Source: Rotaria macrura (lineage: Eukaryota > Rotifera > Eurotatoria > Philodinida > Philodinidae). Taken from it: a DNA stretch of 64,000 nucleotides. Under the pieces are notes generated by a model. The model saw nothing but the letters and a program-made list of their open reading frames with translations. It did no database searches and was not told the DNA's origin. Of the stretch, positions 1-12,869 are shown in pieces. The stretch lies in contig OENT01000772.1 in NCBI GenBank assembly GCA_900239685.1, positions 1-64,000 of the forward strand, read 5' to 3'. The first letter of the stretch is position 1. Every line of letters begins with the position of its first letter. Position numbers and translations under genes: made by a program.

Positions 1-298
1 GGAAGAGCTCTGTGCAATATAATATATCTATTAGTCATTAACACATTCGTTTTTGTGTGAAAAAAGTATGAACGCTTTGTTTCCCTTTGATCAAACGAAA
101 TAAAACTCAATTGTTTCGTTCATCAAGCACAGATGGCGCCCTATCACACCATCTGTTATTATTGGTTCATTGAGTGCCACCTCTTTGTCTCTCTGTTGAC
201 GATCATCCGTCCGTCGATGAATATCCGTTCATTGTTAATTGCATCTGTATATATATATATTTATATATGTATTCATTGTTTTGTTAAAAAGTGTAAGG
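1..298 (+). promoter_or_regulatory. 5' flank / 5' UTR of the Wee1 gene
   Basis: This is the non-coding stretch before the first convincing ATG of the kinase gene. It includes a short TA-rich run around 248-270. The reading frame of the kinase is open upstream to about 239, but that extension reads through the TA-rich run and gives an unlikely Ile/Tyr-rich peptide, so I treat it as UTR. No TATA box or initiator can be assigned with confidence. Confidence 0.4.
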
Positions 299-3295
299 AT
301 GTCATCATTCACAAGTCCTATTCCTCCGCCTGTTTTTGACTCGGATGAATCGGATGTAGCCAGTCAACAATCTACAGACAGTAGTTACTTAGCTTCACAA
401 TTTAATCGACGCACTCGTCTCTCATTTTCACCGAAATTAAGTAACAATAATAGTTGCAGTCAAGTTTTACCACCATCATCAGCATTCTTCGATGAGTCAA
501 CGTGTGGTAGTTGTAGTCAACCATTACCAGATGAATCAAGTAACCATAGTCAACAATCATCGCAACAAGATTTTATTCTTAATGATTCAATGAATATTGA
601 ATCAGCATTATCACGTTTAACAACATTATCGCAAACACCATCCGAAATATCATACCAATCATCCCCTCTCTCATCACATGTCACAAAATCAAATGAATTC
701 AAATCACCTTATCATCTTCGTTTCACACATATGTCAGGTACTGTTGCTACAAAGCCAACAAAAAGCTACACAGTTAAATATGTGGCAAAGAATACAACAG
801 GTACTAATAAACGTAAACGAAGTTCAACGAGAAATCGTGACACGAAAATGCAATCAAACGTGTCTCTTGAAGGAATGTCACTTAAAACACCTGATCAATC
901 ACCGTGTACACGACGAAAAAATCTCGATTATGTACAAGAAAGTACATTTCGTTCACCAAAAGTTCAACGACGTAGTCGTCATCATGATGACTCGATCAGT
1001 TTAACAACAACATCGAATGTATCGAATCATCATGAACCATTTATACCAAAATCGAAAGGTAGCATTTTTTTTATTTTACTCCAGTTAACTAAAATAGATT
1101 TCTGTTCTAGGTGATCTTGTTAATACGAATCCATTCAGTCCACAATTAGATTCTTCACAAAGTAAACGTGCCAAACTCGATTCGCCAAGTGTACCAATTA
1201 TGACATCAGCAACGACACCAGCTCCACGCTACCGAACACGTCTTGTTGCCAAGCGAGATCAACAATCTGTTAGTGGTGTTCATGTTCCATCGGAACATCG
1301 ACAATCATCGCGTATCGTTCCAGCTGATTCCCCATCATTGCGTGAATTAATTATTCGACGATTTGATGAAGAATTTCATCAAGAATGCCTACTTGGTCAA
1401 GGTGAATTCTCACATGTATATTTATGTAAAAATCGTCTTGATGGTATAACATACGCCGTTAAAGCTTCCAAACAACCTGTGCTCGGTACCAGTTATGAAC
1501 AAATGGCATGGCGTGAAACATGTGCTCATGCTGTATTGATATCACATGAAAATTTAGTACGATATCACTCAGCATGGATTGAACCTGACGGAAGATTTTT
1601 CGTTCAATTAGAATATTGTAATGGTGGATCATTAGATGATATTTTAGAAAAAAATCGTCGCAATCGTACATTTACAAATGAGCAACAAATGAAACAAATT
1701 CTTCATCAAATGAGTGATGCATTATCATATATGCATGCACAAGATTTAGCACATTTAGATGTGAAACCAGCCAATATTATGTTATGTCAACGATCGATTA
1801 ATCTAAATTGTGAAAAAGACGATGATGAAGACGAAGATGCAACTAGCCATAATGTAGTATACAAATTAACTGATTTAGGACATGTTAGTCAAATAAGTTT
1901 ATCATCAATTGAAGAAGATGGTGATAGTCGTTATTTAGCATTAGAAGCTTTACAAAAGTCAACTTCTAAACAGATCAATTTAGCTAAATGTGATATTTTC
2001 TCATTGGGTTTAACATTGTATGTTTGTGCAACGAATCATGAAATGCCTAGACAAGGTAATGAATGGCAGCAATTACGATTAAATATTTCTCAATATCTTC
2101 ATTCAATTACACATTGTACAAATCAAATGAATGAACTAATACTTGGACGTATGTGTAATGTCGATCCAAATCAACGACCATCAGCATATGAGGTAAGTTA
2201 AAACATTTGATACGCACGAATATATATATATAGAGAGAGAGATTTCTAAAAAATTAAAGTTATTTCGTTTTAATCTAAGACGTACCCACTGACTGTAACT
2301 GTAAGAGAATGTTAAGTATTTCAATCTTATCAATGTGACGGAATGAAATACGTAAACTTAGATGAACTTAGACTATTTGTAGTATTAAGAGGATGAATGG
2401 GCTTTTAAGACTGCTCAGTGAAAAATTACGAAAATTCTTGTCATTTCATATGCATGGAAATCAATCGAGAAACCACTACGATGTTATTTTGAGACTACTG
2501 TATGTAAAGATGCTTTCAAACAGTTGGTTGATCTATAGATGAATAAGTGATGAATTCAAATTCGAAACTATTCTTTCTGTTTTTTTGTATTGATAAAGTC
2601 AGCTTTCGAATATTCACATTGATCGTCTTCTATTTAATTCAAAAGCCACTTGCCTACTACCAGTTTGTCATACTTTTATTGACGTTTTCTTGATTAGTTT
2701 AATTCTTAGCTTATCTATTATGTTTTCCAATCATAAATATTCTGACATTATTATTATTATTTGTTCTGTAAAACTCTAATGTTTCTGTTTATTTAGCTTT
2801 TAATTGATCCTAATGCCAGCCCATCATTACCAACGAGTCGTGAATCTCTTCGGTTTGTTTTATATGATGTTTAAGCAAAGAAAATTAACTTTCTATTATT
2901 TTTGATTTAGGCATAGTTTGAAACGTGAACGTCATAAGAGTTTAATGTTAAATAAAATATTGCTTGGCCATTATCTTTTAACAAATTCATCCGATCTTCA
3001 AACGTTGCCAATAAGTCATAGTGATACGAATAATACAAGTATTCAGTGTCAACCCTTATTAGTCTCTCCGACACAATCTACAATTGTTCCACAGCACCAT
3101 CAGTATGCATCGACACCAAATGACATTTCAAGAAAAATACTAATCAATACATCGAATACACCAGCTTATTCAACAACAATGACAAATATCAATCAATCGT
3201 TTGCATCTCCGCTACGTAGCGGTTCACTTGCAACGAAACAACAAACAAAACCAGTTGGTTCGAACATGCTGCGTCATTATTCTAGTATCATCTAG
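299..3295 (+). CDS. WEE1: Wee1-like mitotic inhibitor kinase
   Basis: Wee1-family kinases phosphorylate the inhibitory tyrosine of CDK1 in the nucleus and delay mitosis. Four exons join in frame (299-1058, 1111-2192, 2797-2852, 2911-3295) to give 760 aa. Residues 1-335 are low-complexity Ser/Thr/Gln-rich with SP/TP sites and a basic NKRKR stretch, as expected of the regulatory N-terminus. The kinase domain covers about 338-620: glycine loop GQGEFS at 349-354, AVKAS lysine near 371, catalytic HLDVKPAN with Asp near 470, an acidic insert, then DLGHV in place of DFG and EEDGDSRYLALE. DLG and the GDSRYLA segment are Wee1 hallmarks that separate it from Myt1. No membrane segment follows the kinase, which also argues against Myt1. 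The 604-bp third-exon intron (2193-2796) is long for this genome and shows nothing recognisable. The ATG at 299 is chosen because the in-frame upstream extension is a translated TA repeat. Confidence 0.93.
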
Positions 3296-3692
3296 ATACA
3301 ATGTCAATATACGTTTTTCTCTTCTCGTGCGCATAGACCCCTTTTCTTTTTCATTAGTAGCCATAATACTCTGTGACATGTTCACCAATCAATACGTTGT
3401 TCTCTTTATTGCTTATCAACCAATAATAATAATAATAATAAGATGGATAAAATTTCTTCTCTCGCTTCTTTGTTCTCTTGCTCGATCTTACGAAATAGTA
3501 ACAAGATTGTATACATTTCTTTTTTTTTGTCCTCAAACATGATCTCTAGTCTTATTGCTTGTCTTCTCTAAACATTTGGTCTATTTTTTTGGTTCATCTG
3601 TGCTTTTTGTTCTTGTTAGATTTGTTCAAATTGAAAAAAACTACTATTATAAAGAAAGAAAAAACAATTTGTATTATTTTTCTGTATTGAAG

Positions 3693-4262
3693 ATGTTTGA
3701 TAATATTGATGATTCTAAGCAATCATCTAGTAAACTTATTTGGCGTATTATAAATGGAATTGGTTGTTTATTTTTTCTTTTTGCTGCTTTTGTTAATTTA
3801 AATGATCACGATTGGTATTTATGGGTAACAATATATATGTGTACAGCTTGCTTTCTTGCTATTGAATTATTTAATTATCGGTCATTATCGATTGTTATTA
3901 TTTATGTGAATGCTTTTGTTTTCTGTATACTTCTTGCATTCGGTTGTCATTTTCTTTTGAAATATCAATATGAAAATAATTTCAATAGTATGAGAAATCA
4001 CTTCTTGCATGATGAAGAAGGACGAGAATTAAGTGGATTAGCGTTAGCTAGTGGTTGGCTATTTTTAATATTGTTAAATCGTTTAATAAATTTCAATTAT
4101 CGCTTATCATTTGTTATCGTTTCATGTGGATTATTTCTCACGTTAGTTCCTGTCGGAATGTGGTCTGTTTGCTTTGTATCTGATGAGTGGCGACAACGTT
4201 TTCCTCAATGTCATACTATGATGGCGTCTCAACATCATACTCATTTTCATCCGACTTTATGA
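3693..4262 (+). CDS. TMEM220: TMEM220-family multi-pass membrane protein
   Basis: An intronless 189-aa protein with about five hydrophobic segments. It matches TMEM220 by the central HDEEGRELSGL block (family form HEEEGRELSGL), by an N-terminal segment with FVNLNDHDWYLW (family form VQVNDPDAEVWV), and by a late P-x-G-x-W-x-V-like membrane segment. The family is about 160 aa in mammals and has no established molecular function. The frame is open upstream to 3555, but the ATG at 3693 lies directly before the first conserved membrane segment and follows a stretch that reads as UTR. It starts 398 bp after Wee1 and ends 245 bp before the acyltransferase, all on the same strand, so polycistronic transcription with trans-splicing is possible but not shown. 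Confidence 0.85.
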   Translation: MFDNIDDSKQSSSKLIWRIINGIGCLFFLFAAFVNLNDHDWYLWVTIYMCTACFLAIELFNYRSLSIVIIYVNAFVFCILLAFGCHFLLKYQYENNFNSMRNHFLHDEEGRELSGLALASGWLFLILLNRLINFNYRLSFVIVSCGLFLTLVPVGMWSVCFVSDEWRQRFPQCHTMMASQHHTHFHPTL

Positions 4263-4453
4263 TACAGAAAAGAAAAGAAAAGAAAAGATTTTTCCCTCTA
4301 TATATGTATGACTGAATCTATTGTTCTAATCTAATATTTAAAATGGTGTCATCTATTCTTTGTTACATATAAATACATTCCTAATCGATAGTTATCATTA
4401 TCGGAATATATTGGGCATAGTGAATTAGTTTGATTAACACATATAAATTAATC

Positions 4454-4459
4454 AATAAA
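4454..4459 (+). promoter_or_regulatory. Candidate poly(A) signal after TMEM220
   Basis: AATAAA within an (AATA)n run, 192 nt after the TMEM220 stop and only about 50 nt before the acyltransferase ATG. That leaves almost no room for a separate promoter for the next gene. Confidence 0.4.
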
Positions 4460-4507
4460 TAAATAAGAGATCTTTAACTATTTTAGATAAAATAACAAAA
4501 ACAAACC

Positions 4508-5414
4508 ATGTCAACCTTTAGTCTATTCTTAATCGGTGTGATTTTAATTATTATAATCGTCTATTTACTTGTGCAATATGTTCTGAATGAACGACAATTA
4601 TTTCAATTGAAATATGTGTTTTACGTTAGCCTAGTCATGTTACATGCTATCATATTACCCCCATTATTTATTCTTCGACCACGCAATCCATTAAATATTC
4701 GTCTTGCATCTATGCTATTGAATCCAATGTTTTCCCTACTAGGTTTAAAGTACTGTGTTGAAAATGCCCATGTATTGGATAAGAATGAGCCATGTGTTAT
4801 CGTTGCAAATCATCAATCATCGATTGATTTTATTGGTATGATGCATATGTGGCCGAAATATATTCGATTTTGTACTATACTGGGAAAAAAAGAATTGATG
4901 TGGGCAGGCCCTTTCGGTGTGTCGTCATGGTTAGCTGGTGTAGAATTTATTGATCGAAAAAATCGTCAACGATCAAGCGAAACAATGTCTTATATAATGA
5001 GAAAAATTCAAAACAAATCACTTCGCTTATGGGTCTTTCCTGAAGGTATACAGAAAATTTATTACTATTCACAATACAATCGATTTGTTTTTATACTACA
5101 TAGGAACACGAAACATGAATGAAACATTTCTTCCATTCAAGCTTGGCGCTTTTCGCTTGGCCATTCAAGCACAAGTGCCAATTGTACCCATTGTTTTTTC
5201 ATCGTATAAGCCAATATACAATGCAGACAAATCGAATAATAGTTATTATTGGCGTTCTGGTTGTGTAACTATCAAATGTCTTGAAGCAATCGATACAGCA
5301 GGTATGACAATTGAAAATGATCTACAACGATTAACTGACATGACTCGAAAACGTATGTTTGATACATATTTAACGATTCAAACAACTGTGGACGACGAGA
5401 ATAAAAGTAAATGA
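4508..5414 (+). CDS. 1-acyl-sn-glycerol-3-phosphate acyltransferase (PlsC/AGPAT1-2 type)
   Basis: The family transfers an acyl group from acyl-CoA to lysophosphatidic acid, making phosphatidic acid at the ER membrane. Two exons (4508-5045 and 5104-5414, with a 58-bp intron) encode 282 aa. The four acyltransferase blocks are in order: NHQSSID at 101-107 (catalytic NHx4D), GVEFIDR at 144-150, FPEGTRN at 177-183 and VPIVPIV near 204-210. The intron falls inside block III; only the spliced form restores the EGTRN motif, which confirms the junction. Two or three hydrophobic N-terminal segments anchor it. Length and motifs fit AGPAT1/2 (about 280 aa) rather than the longer AGPAT3-5. No key residue is missing. 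Confidence 0.92.
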
Positions 5415-5775
5415 TAGCACGATACTTGAGATCGAATGTATGCATTAATTCTTAACGTCATGAAAAGTAGGATCGATAATATCGTGAAGAGTTATTGTTT
5501 TATGTAAGTGTGATATCTTGTTACTCATATATGTGTATATATAAAGTGTTTTCTTTTTCTTTCTAATTTTTGTTCAACGTAAACTACTATAGAATAAGGT
5601 TTTGCATTTTCGTGTTTCATTTCTTTCAACACTTACCTTTTTCGTATACGTGCATAATCCGTTTCATAAAGTACACCTAATTATGATTGTTTACTGTCCT
5701 TCTTTATATCGTGTTAATCTCTATCTTTTGTGTTGTATTATGTCATTGATGATGACATTATGTTAACAAAGAACA

Positions 5776-5781
5776 AATAAA
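5776..5781 (+). promoter_or_regulatory. Candidate poly(A) signal of the acyltransferase gene
   Basis: AATAAA 362 nt after the stop codon. A second AATAAA follows within about 60 bp. Confidence 0.4.
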
Positions 5782-6820
5782 GAAACGAATCTATTTTGAA
5801 TATCAAAATATGCATCAATAAAAGAAATAAATAAATGATTTATATCTTGTTAGCACTTGTTTGAAAATCTGGATCGAAAACTTTCAACGAATCATTCATC
5901 TTGCTTCTACAACGAAAGCATAGAATAGATGAAGTCCTATGAAATGTGAAATAGTAGTTCCAATTTAAAAGAAGTAATATGAAATGTAATTTGAAACCGA
6001 TATTAAAAAATAACTGTACAAAATGTACTCTAATTATGGGGTCTATTTTATTCAATAAGTACCGATAATTGATCGATGAAGTTCATTCACTTGATTATTT
6101 CTCAGATTGACTCAAGAAGGTAACCATTATGATAAACAAACTACCCTTCAAGTCGCGTGACATAATCGGACGAGAATATACTAGAAAGATCTGCATTCTT
6201 TCTAAGGGCAAGATCATGATCTATATCTGCCTAGAACTTTCTATTGATGATGCATGACGAAAATGAGTATGCACTAAGAAACACTATCAGGTAGTATGAA
6301 TAAATGAAATCGATTATCTGAAACAAGAAATAATCGATTACGCTTGAATAAAGAAAGGATGCAAAATTAAAGCTGAGTCTTACTACAGTTGCTAAATATG
6401 AAACCGAAACATAGAATAGAAAAGTACAATTACAAATGATACTCATTCAACAGATTACAGATGTCTAATTATAATGAGAAGATCAATACCAAACCGAAAT
6501 ATTACATATTCCAAAATTCAACGTTTTGTTATAGTTTTCTTAATTTGTTTTAAGATAAGTACTAAGTGTATAGCTAATCATTAACTAGACCATTTTCGTT
6601 TCCAGTAGAATTCGTATTCAGAGCCAACAATGAACAATGACATGATGAGGCTTTCAATGGTGTCATGACTTCAATTATAATTGAAACTGGTTAGATTCGT
6701 AAATATCAATGAAAATATGTAATGGTTATTTGCATTCCTTTGACGGATGTATAACTGAGAATAATCGCTGATTAGAAAAAAAAAAGAATACAAGAGCGAC
6801 CAACATTTAGACATAAACAT

Positions 6821-6884
6821 TCAAAAACTAATCTAATATAAGATCATTATGGTCAAAAACTAATCTAATATAAGATCATTATGG
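6821..6884. repeat. Perfect 32-bp direct tandem duplication (2 copies)
   Basis: Two exact head-to-tail copies of a 32-bp unit (6821-6852 and 6853-6884), followed by the first few bases of a third. The lack of divergence suggests a recent slippage or duplication event. It lies in non-coding DNA. Confidence 0.85.
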
Positions 6885-7842
6885 TCAAAAAGCAATCGAC
6901 TGAAGTGTAATAGTATAAAAGTGATGCATTCTATCAATCATTCATGTTGCATACAAAACTTCCAGTTGAAAGAAGCTAGAGAAACTAAGTAATGTTGTGT
7001 CGAGTTTTCGATACATATCAGACAATGCTATGATGACAGCTACGTTACGAAACTGTCTAGGAACGGTCATACGATCACTGATAAAAGATCTTAGTGGCAT
7101 TGATTCATGGGAGATATTTCGCATCACTTCTGCCTATGCGAATACTATTTTGCTTGTCACAAATAAGATAGATGATAATTAGTTGTCATACAGCAAAGAT
7201 TGATAGAGATTAGTTTAAGAACATTAAATGTGTATCTATCCGAATTTAAAAGGGGTACATGCCGATTTTGTGATATGTCCATTGAATTTTCATGTCATCA
7301 TTGTAATATAGTGTATAAAGAAAATATTATATACGAAGTCACATGGGCAACAGTCATAACGTTCCCTTACCATGAACTTGTTACTCAGTTATTTATTTAT
7401 GTGTACTTTTTAATAGTTGATGAAGAATATAAAAAATGCTTCCGTCTATTAATTCTCAATACAAGTTCTCAGTATCTTAGCTCGGGAAAAAAAAGAATTA
7501 ATCATTGATATTCTTCTACCATGTCTCTGGAGTATTTATGATATTCATAAAGTTCAAATGTAATGTACTTCGTTTTATATAACACATGACATGTTCTATC
7601 TGTATTATCTTCTTCACACTTGAGTACTCAATTAATATACTTAAACATAGCATGAATTTATTCGAATAAAACAAAAGTTTAGAAGATCTAATCATCAAAA
7701 TAATAAATAAACAGTGTTGTTTTGTTTGTTTATTTCTTTGTTGTTTCATGATTAATTTTATTATTAACGTGCTTGTCATATTATATGTCGAATATGCGTA
7801 TATCTATACATATTTATATACAAAGAGAAAACCAGCTTTCTT

Positions 7843-8798
7843 CTATTGATGTAGCATAGACATCGATGGTGTATGAGTCAAAGTTTCATCTTGCATTGAT
7901 TGACATACACGTGCAGTTTTAAGTAATTTCGAATAACTATGACGACGACTAAATTAAAAATATGGAATCAATCACAAAAAAAATATACCGTTCTATGATA
8001 TGTACATACATTCGTTGAAAGAAAAGTACAGTCAAACCAAATATAATACCAACGAGTGTAATACCCAAAAACACAAATAATAATCGACTTGATCGATTTA
8101 CCATTACATTTTGATTGAACTCAGTCGATATGTATAACGATTGATCATCGTAGAACCGTTCAATATCAATTTTAGCTTGAAAAAGTGCACCTAGAAAAGA
8201 GAATTGATCAATGAACAATAGTTAGTGTTTTGTCGTTATTGATTATAACCTGTTAAAAGTGCTGTATAATTGTATAACAATGATCCATTGTCGTTAGCTG
8301 GCGATTTGACAGGTAGAACAGGTTCATCAACAGTGACATTTAAACGAACTGACAAAGTACCAAATGGAATAGCACTGATTAGATGAACATTACCGACGCC
8401 ATATCTGTTCATCGTTTGACATAAAAATTGTATTTGAGCAAATAAAAAGCAAGACAAGAAGATCAACTTACTCTGCATCACAATGATAGTCCTTTTTACA
8501 AAATTGATTTAAATGATGAACGATTGTTGATTGAGTTCTATTCCACAACGATTGCTCAGTCCACTATTCGAATGAAATAAGTCGTACAAAAGAAAAATAC
8601 AAACAAAAAAAAGGAATCGTACTGTTTGCAATGTAAATCCATCGAGAATAATCGATACAGGTAAAGTTGTTTTCATGCCATCTTTATTCATGTCAAACAT
8701 GAAAATAGGATATTTTCAAATATGACAAATAATTATTTACCTGCATAACCAATGTTCATCGTTACCAAAAGAGTAGTAGTTAGTATAATTAACAGCAT
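7843..8798 (-). CDS. Unrecognised type I membrane glycoprotein (signal peptide + one TM)
   Basis: I do not recognise the family. Six exons (8741-8798, 8623-8681, 8472-8563, 8250-8404, 8010-8190, 7843-7948), separated by introns of about 41-67 bp, join in frame to 216 aa. Every junction has GT-AG ends and the phases agree throughout, which strongly supports a real gene. Residues 1-19 form a signal peptide ending near NIGYA. The ectodomain has several N-glycosylation sequons (NRT, NVT, NGS, NYT) and two nearby cysteines (FCKKDYHCD). One membrane segment (LLFVFLGITLVGIIFGLTVL) is followed by a basic stop-transfer RIRRH and a cytoplasmic tail of about 35 residues. The ectodomain-TM arrangement loosely recalls TRAP-alpha (SSR1), but I see no diagnostic block and do not assign it. 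Confidence 0.82.
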
Positions 8799-11700
8799 CT
8801 TTCAACAAATAGAAAGAAAGGTCAATAAGACCAGTGTCTGAACTGTATCGATATGTATATATATATATATAAATATGTGAGATATCGATGAGATGTGATG
8901 CTATTTTTCCTTCGTTCTCCTCCTATTATGATGACCATCAATGTAATGTTGAGGATGATGATTTATTTTTTCTAGCACATAGAAAGATACTGTCCAATGA
9001 TGAGAAAAGAAAAAAAAAAGGAAACACATTTTTCCTTGCCCTCAATCTATCGAACATACCCATATGAATATCCATCTAATTGCAATCCTTCTTCATCTCG
9101 AGGGCTCGCATGCTTATATAGGGAAATCAGTTGAACATCATTGCTTTTCTCGACGAACACACATGTGTAAGAGATCAGAATAATATGAAATGAATAAAAA
9201 GGCATTGTTCAACTACGAACGATTTTCATAGTTGTGTTCTTTTTTTTTTAATGTTCGATCAATAGATAGATGATCATATTCAAGAAAGTTCCATTTATCA
9301 ATCAATCGATCGATTTCTCTGACCAAAGAATCTATGTCTAACAGATGTTGATAGTTATATACAATGAATTAATCATTGTCATGATGTATTTCATATGTTT
9401 GCATAAATTAAAACTGCCGTTTATATTTCATACAAGAAATTTCGGAAAACAAATGTATTCATCATGATTGACGTCAGTATTGATTGGATAAACGACAGAT
9501 AGTATTTATTCTTGAAGATTGTTTTGCTCCAACTATGTTCAAAAAGTTTAATCTTAGTCTTACGTAATCGAAATGAAAATTATTTAAAAACGTGTCGAAG
9601 TAATATTTAACAGAGCTTGCAAGATAAATCAATGACCTATTTAAAACGATATGGTTGAAATGCTTATATAGATGAACACATCGAAATATTACGGGCTCAT
9701 TGTAATTAATAAAAATTAGAAATAATCAAATATCATAGATAACGGTACATATTATGCTGAAAGATAAAACTCAGTAATAGAATCTTGTAATCGATCTTAG
9801 TGTCAAAATACAAAGGAATGGAACGTGTATGAATCGAGTAGATACACTAAAAAGGAGAGAAACAAAACTATACGAACCATAAAAACGTGTATTTTAAAAT
9901 TTTTTCTTTGTAAGGTGAACACTGATTTGATAATGAGCGTTACAATAAACTCGTCTACATTTTTTTCTCGTCTTTATTTAATGAGATTGGTCATGCATTC
10001 ATATTGTACTTTATGTGACAATAGTAGAGAAGTATTCGGTCGGTTGCCATTACTAACTGCGAGTTACTTGCGAGTAGCATACGGAAAAAATGAAGAAATC
10101 TATTAATACCAAACTTAAATAATTTGTAATTTAGTAAATTTGATGTCTATTACACGTAAACACGCTACATTTAACGTCCGTTTGAATGTTACGAATTCTC
10201 TTTATAATTAATCGAATGTAATTATCTCGGAAAAAATATTTCCTGTAATAATTAACTATACTAACATCAATTTTTCTGGTATATGATCTTTCTCTAAACA
10301 ACACAGCAAGGTCATTCTATTAATGTTTATACACACTATAACGATAATAGAACCATTATTATCGATGTGATTCAATTCTCTTGCTATTTTTAAAGCTTAA
10401 ATCCTATCTGGTAAAAGAATACGACGAATGAAATCGATAATGGACTAGAGTTAAGTGAACACCAAACAGTATCTTACGATGATTCTAATATCCTTTTTCT
10501 GAACTGTATCCATATGAGCAAATTCTTTTTTTTTCGAACATCTCAATATGCTTAGAAAAGGTCAGCAGACATGATAAAACTAGGCTATTTATTTTCTTGA
10601 AATGCCAATGATTAAAACATTACAACACACCATCATTAACATATACATTATTTCGTCTTTGTATTAAGTAATGAAATGATTTTTCTCTTAAACAGAATCT
10701 TATCTCGATATGTAATTGATGGAAACAATGATATGCCACCATGAATGAAATCTTTGGTGATGTATCTAAGACATTACTATTCGTTGCTGATGCACGATGA
10801 AAAATCTTTTCAATTTTAGTAGAAAAATATTTTATGATTCAGAAATATTGATTTATTTAAGTCACACACAGAAATAGTTAAAATATGAATATTGAAATAT
10901 CATCAAATTAATTCAATAGAAAAAAAGTCGAATACAGAAGAAAAAATGATTTCGGTGTTCTCTCGTGTTTATCTTATTTCAGTAGTTGATTTTATCTCAT
11001 TATTCATACAGAACCTTCATTCCTCATGATTTATATTGTTTTCTTTCGAATCGTTTCTGTTCGTTTACTCTTACTTTTACCGATATGTTTACTTCATATG
11101 TTTTACTATTTTATGTCTCATCGTGTTCGATAATGAATTTATTTTGATATATCATTCAATATTACCAAGCTTCTTTTTATATCCTACACTTAAATATGAT
11201 CGAAAATGCATTCAATAGTCAGTTGTATGGCCGATCATTTGTCATATACGTATAAAACATTTTTCTCTCTGGTAATGTATCATTTTTCTAGGTTGTTTGT
11301 TGGAATTTACTATAATTTCTAGTTGATATATTCATCTACGCCATTTATTATTCGCACACATATTGACTGCATACTGTTATGTACCTAAGATACATTGTCA
11401 CTTCTATGATCCAGACTATTATTAAACAAAAGACTTTCAGTTGGAAAATAATTCGAATAAATGATAGCTTTTTTTTTCTACAGGTAAATGTAAACAGTAC
11501 ATTTTATTTTCATCTGAGTTCTTCATAATTTCCTTTGGTCGCTTATGTGTGTAATTGTAAGTATACGTCTGAGGTGTGTTTTTAGCTGTCCAGATCTTCT
11601 CATTGACATTCAACAGTGTTAATTGATAGTTACGGTGATCAATAAATTTGATAAAAAAGAACCACTTGCTTTTAGTTTAATATTTCAAATACTATGAATA

Positions 11701-11800
11701 ATATTCGATTATGACTGCTCTTCTTTGATAAAATTTTACTTACTCGGACTAAAATGATATGGCTTCATTCTCGCTGTTAGTTTTCTCTTCCTTCCTTATA
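8799..11800. other. 3-kb gene-free region
   Basis: Very AT-rich DNA with no open frame that shows motifs, coding-like codon use or splice context. The longest open frame (around 9825-10106) is rich in hydrophobic filler and unsupported. It includes the 5' flank of the 7.8-kb minus-strand gene and a short TA microsatellite near 8855-8872. Confidence 0.6.
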
Positions 11801-12420
11801 CTAATGTTTATTATGATTAACAAATTATGAGGTTTGAATATAATTTTTGTCACATTAATTCTTGACATGAAGAATTCAAACGTTCATATAATAAATAATA
11901 GCAAATAGATTGATCTATTCTACATAGCATCAATTATCAAGCTTTGATTCTTCAATAATTATAACTAAATCAATATTCGAATTCCGACTACTCATTCCAT
12001 TGACATTTCGATTTCATCAAGAATACTGTGTGTCAATTAAAAGAAACTACTATCGAAAGTTACTTGTTAACGTATGTTACAATGTTAGAAATAATTGTGG
12101 ACTAGTTTATTACATGGTTTAGAAACAAGAAAAATGCATTTATATGAATAGAATCTCAGTGAAGTTATGTTGGAGTAAAATCGTCATAATGGTAATTTAA
12201 TGATTTCAATCAGATCCATTCTTTTGATAGAAATGTACATGCATGTTCAAAAACTTCGTTTCTTTTTCGAGAATATGAAAAAAAAAACATTGCTCTCATC
12301 AAATTCATTAATTAATATATATTTGTTCTTTTAAAACTTAGATTCTATTGGACTACATTGCCAAGTACAATACATAAAAAGAAGACGGAAAGGAGAAGGT
12401 GATTGCTTTAAATAGATTTT
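11801..12420 (+). repeat. 620-bp dispersed repeat R, copy A
   Basis: This segment is repeated in the same orientation at 30775-31396, with visibly high identity over its whole length and only scattered substitutions and small indels. Copy B is exactly the 3' flank and UTR of WDR7, so copy A looks like a duplicate of that flank about 19 kb away. It contains no open reading frame of note. Confidence 0.9.
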
Positions 12421-12600
12421 GTGTGTGAGTGTGGAAGGATGTGTGTCCCGGTATGGACTTTTATTACTTTCACAGCCACATAGATCAACAAGCATAGTTA
12501 AACTAAAACGAGACACAGCAGCAGCCTCACCTATGCTCCACGTACCCATATCCTCCGTTGAGTCATCGAGCTCATCTAATTCGCTTGTTAAAACTCTTTA
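12421..12600 (-). repeat. Sequence X, left copy (inverted relative to the right copy)
   Basis: Read on the minus strand, this stretch aligns with plus-strand 30620-30774. Shared blocks in order are TGCTTGTTGATYTRTGTGG, an AATAAAAGTCC run, and terminal CACACAAAAT at the edge of repeat R. A short minus-strand open frame (to 12331) contains a LVDLCG peptide that also appears in one frame of the right copy, so X may derive from coding DNA. I do not call a gene. Confidence 0.6.
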
Positions 12601-12869
12601 TGGAGGTGTTTCTTCCTCTGATTGTTTTTCAGTTTTTCATCACTATGACTTCGTACACACTATGTATTATTGTAATGAGTTTTCATTGTACAACCAAGAT
12701 ATAACTTGAAACAAGCATACAACATAAAATGATATGCAATAGAATCAAGAAATCAAGCAGAGCTAAACAAAAAACGTTATTAGTGCATGATACGTTCAAA
12801 AAGCAAACGCTTCATATAAATCGCAATTAGATCTTAATTATACAAGATATCTGATAGCTTCTTGAAGTC

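Larger units (their letters stand above)
5415..7842. other. Intergenic region between AGPAT and the 7.8-kb gene
   Basis: No supported gene. The first 370 bp are probably the acyltransferase 3' UTR, with an AATAAA at 5776-5781. Short open frames at 6997-7182 and 7200-7508 have no recognisable motif and no splice context, and I do not call them. A perfect 32-bp tandem duplication lies at 6821-6884. Confidence 0.6.

Noticed and set aside
12331-12549. Minus-strand 72-codon frame starting MGTWSIGEAAAV
   Set aside because: It crosses the junction between X and repeat R, has no splice partners and no recognised motif. I treat it as part of repeat X, although a coding ancestry is possible.
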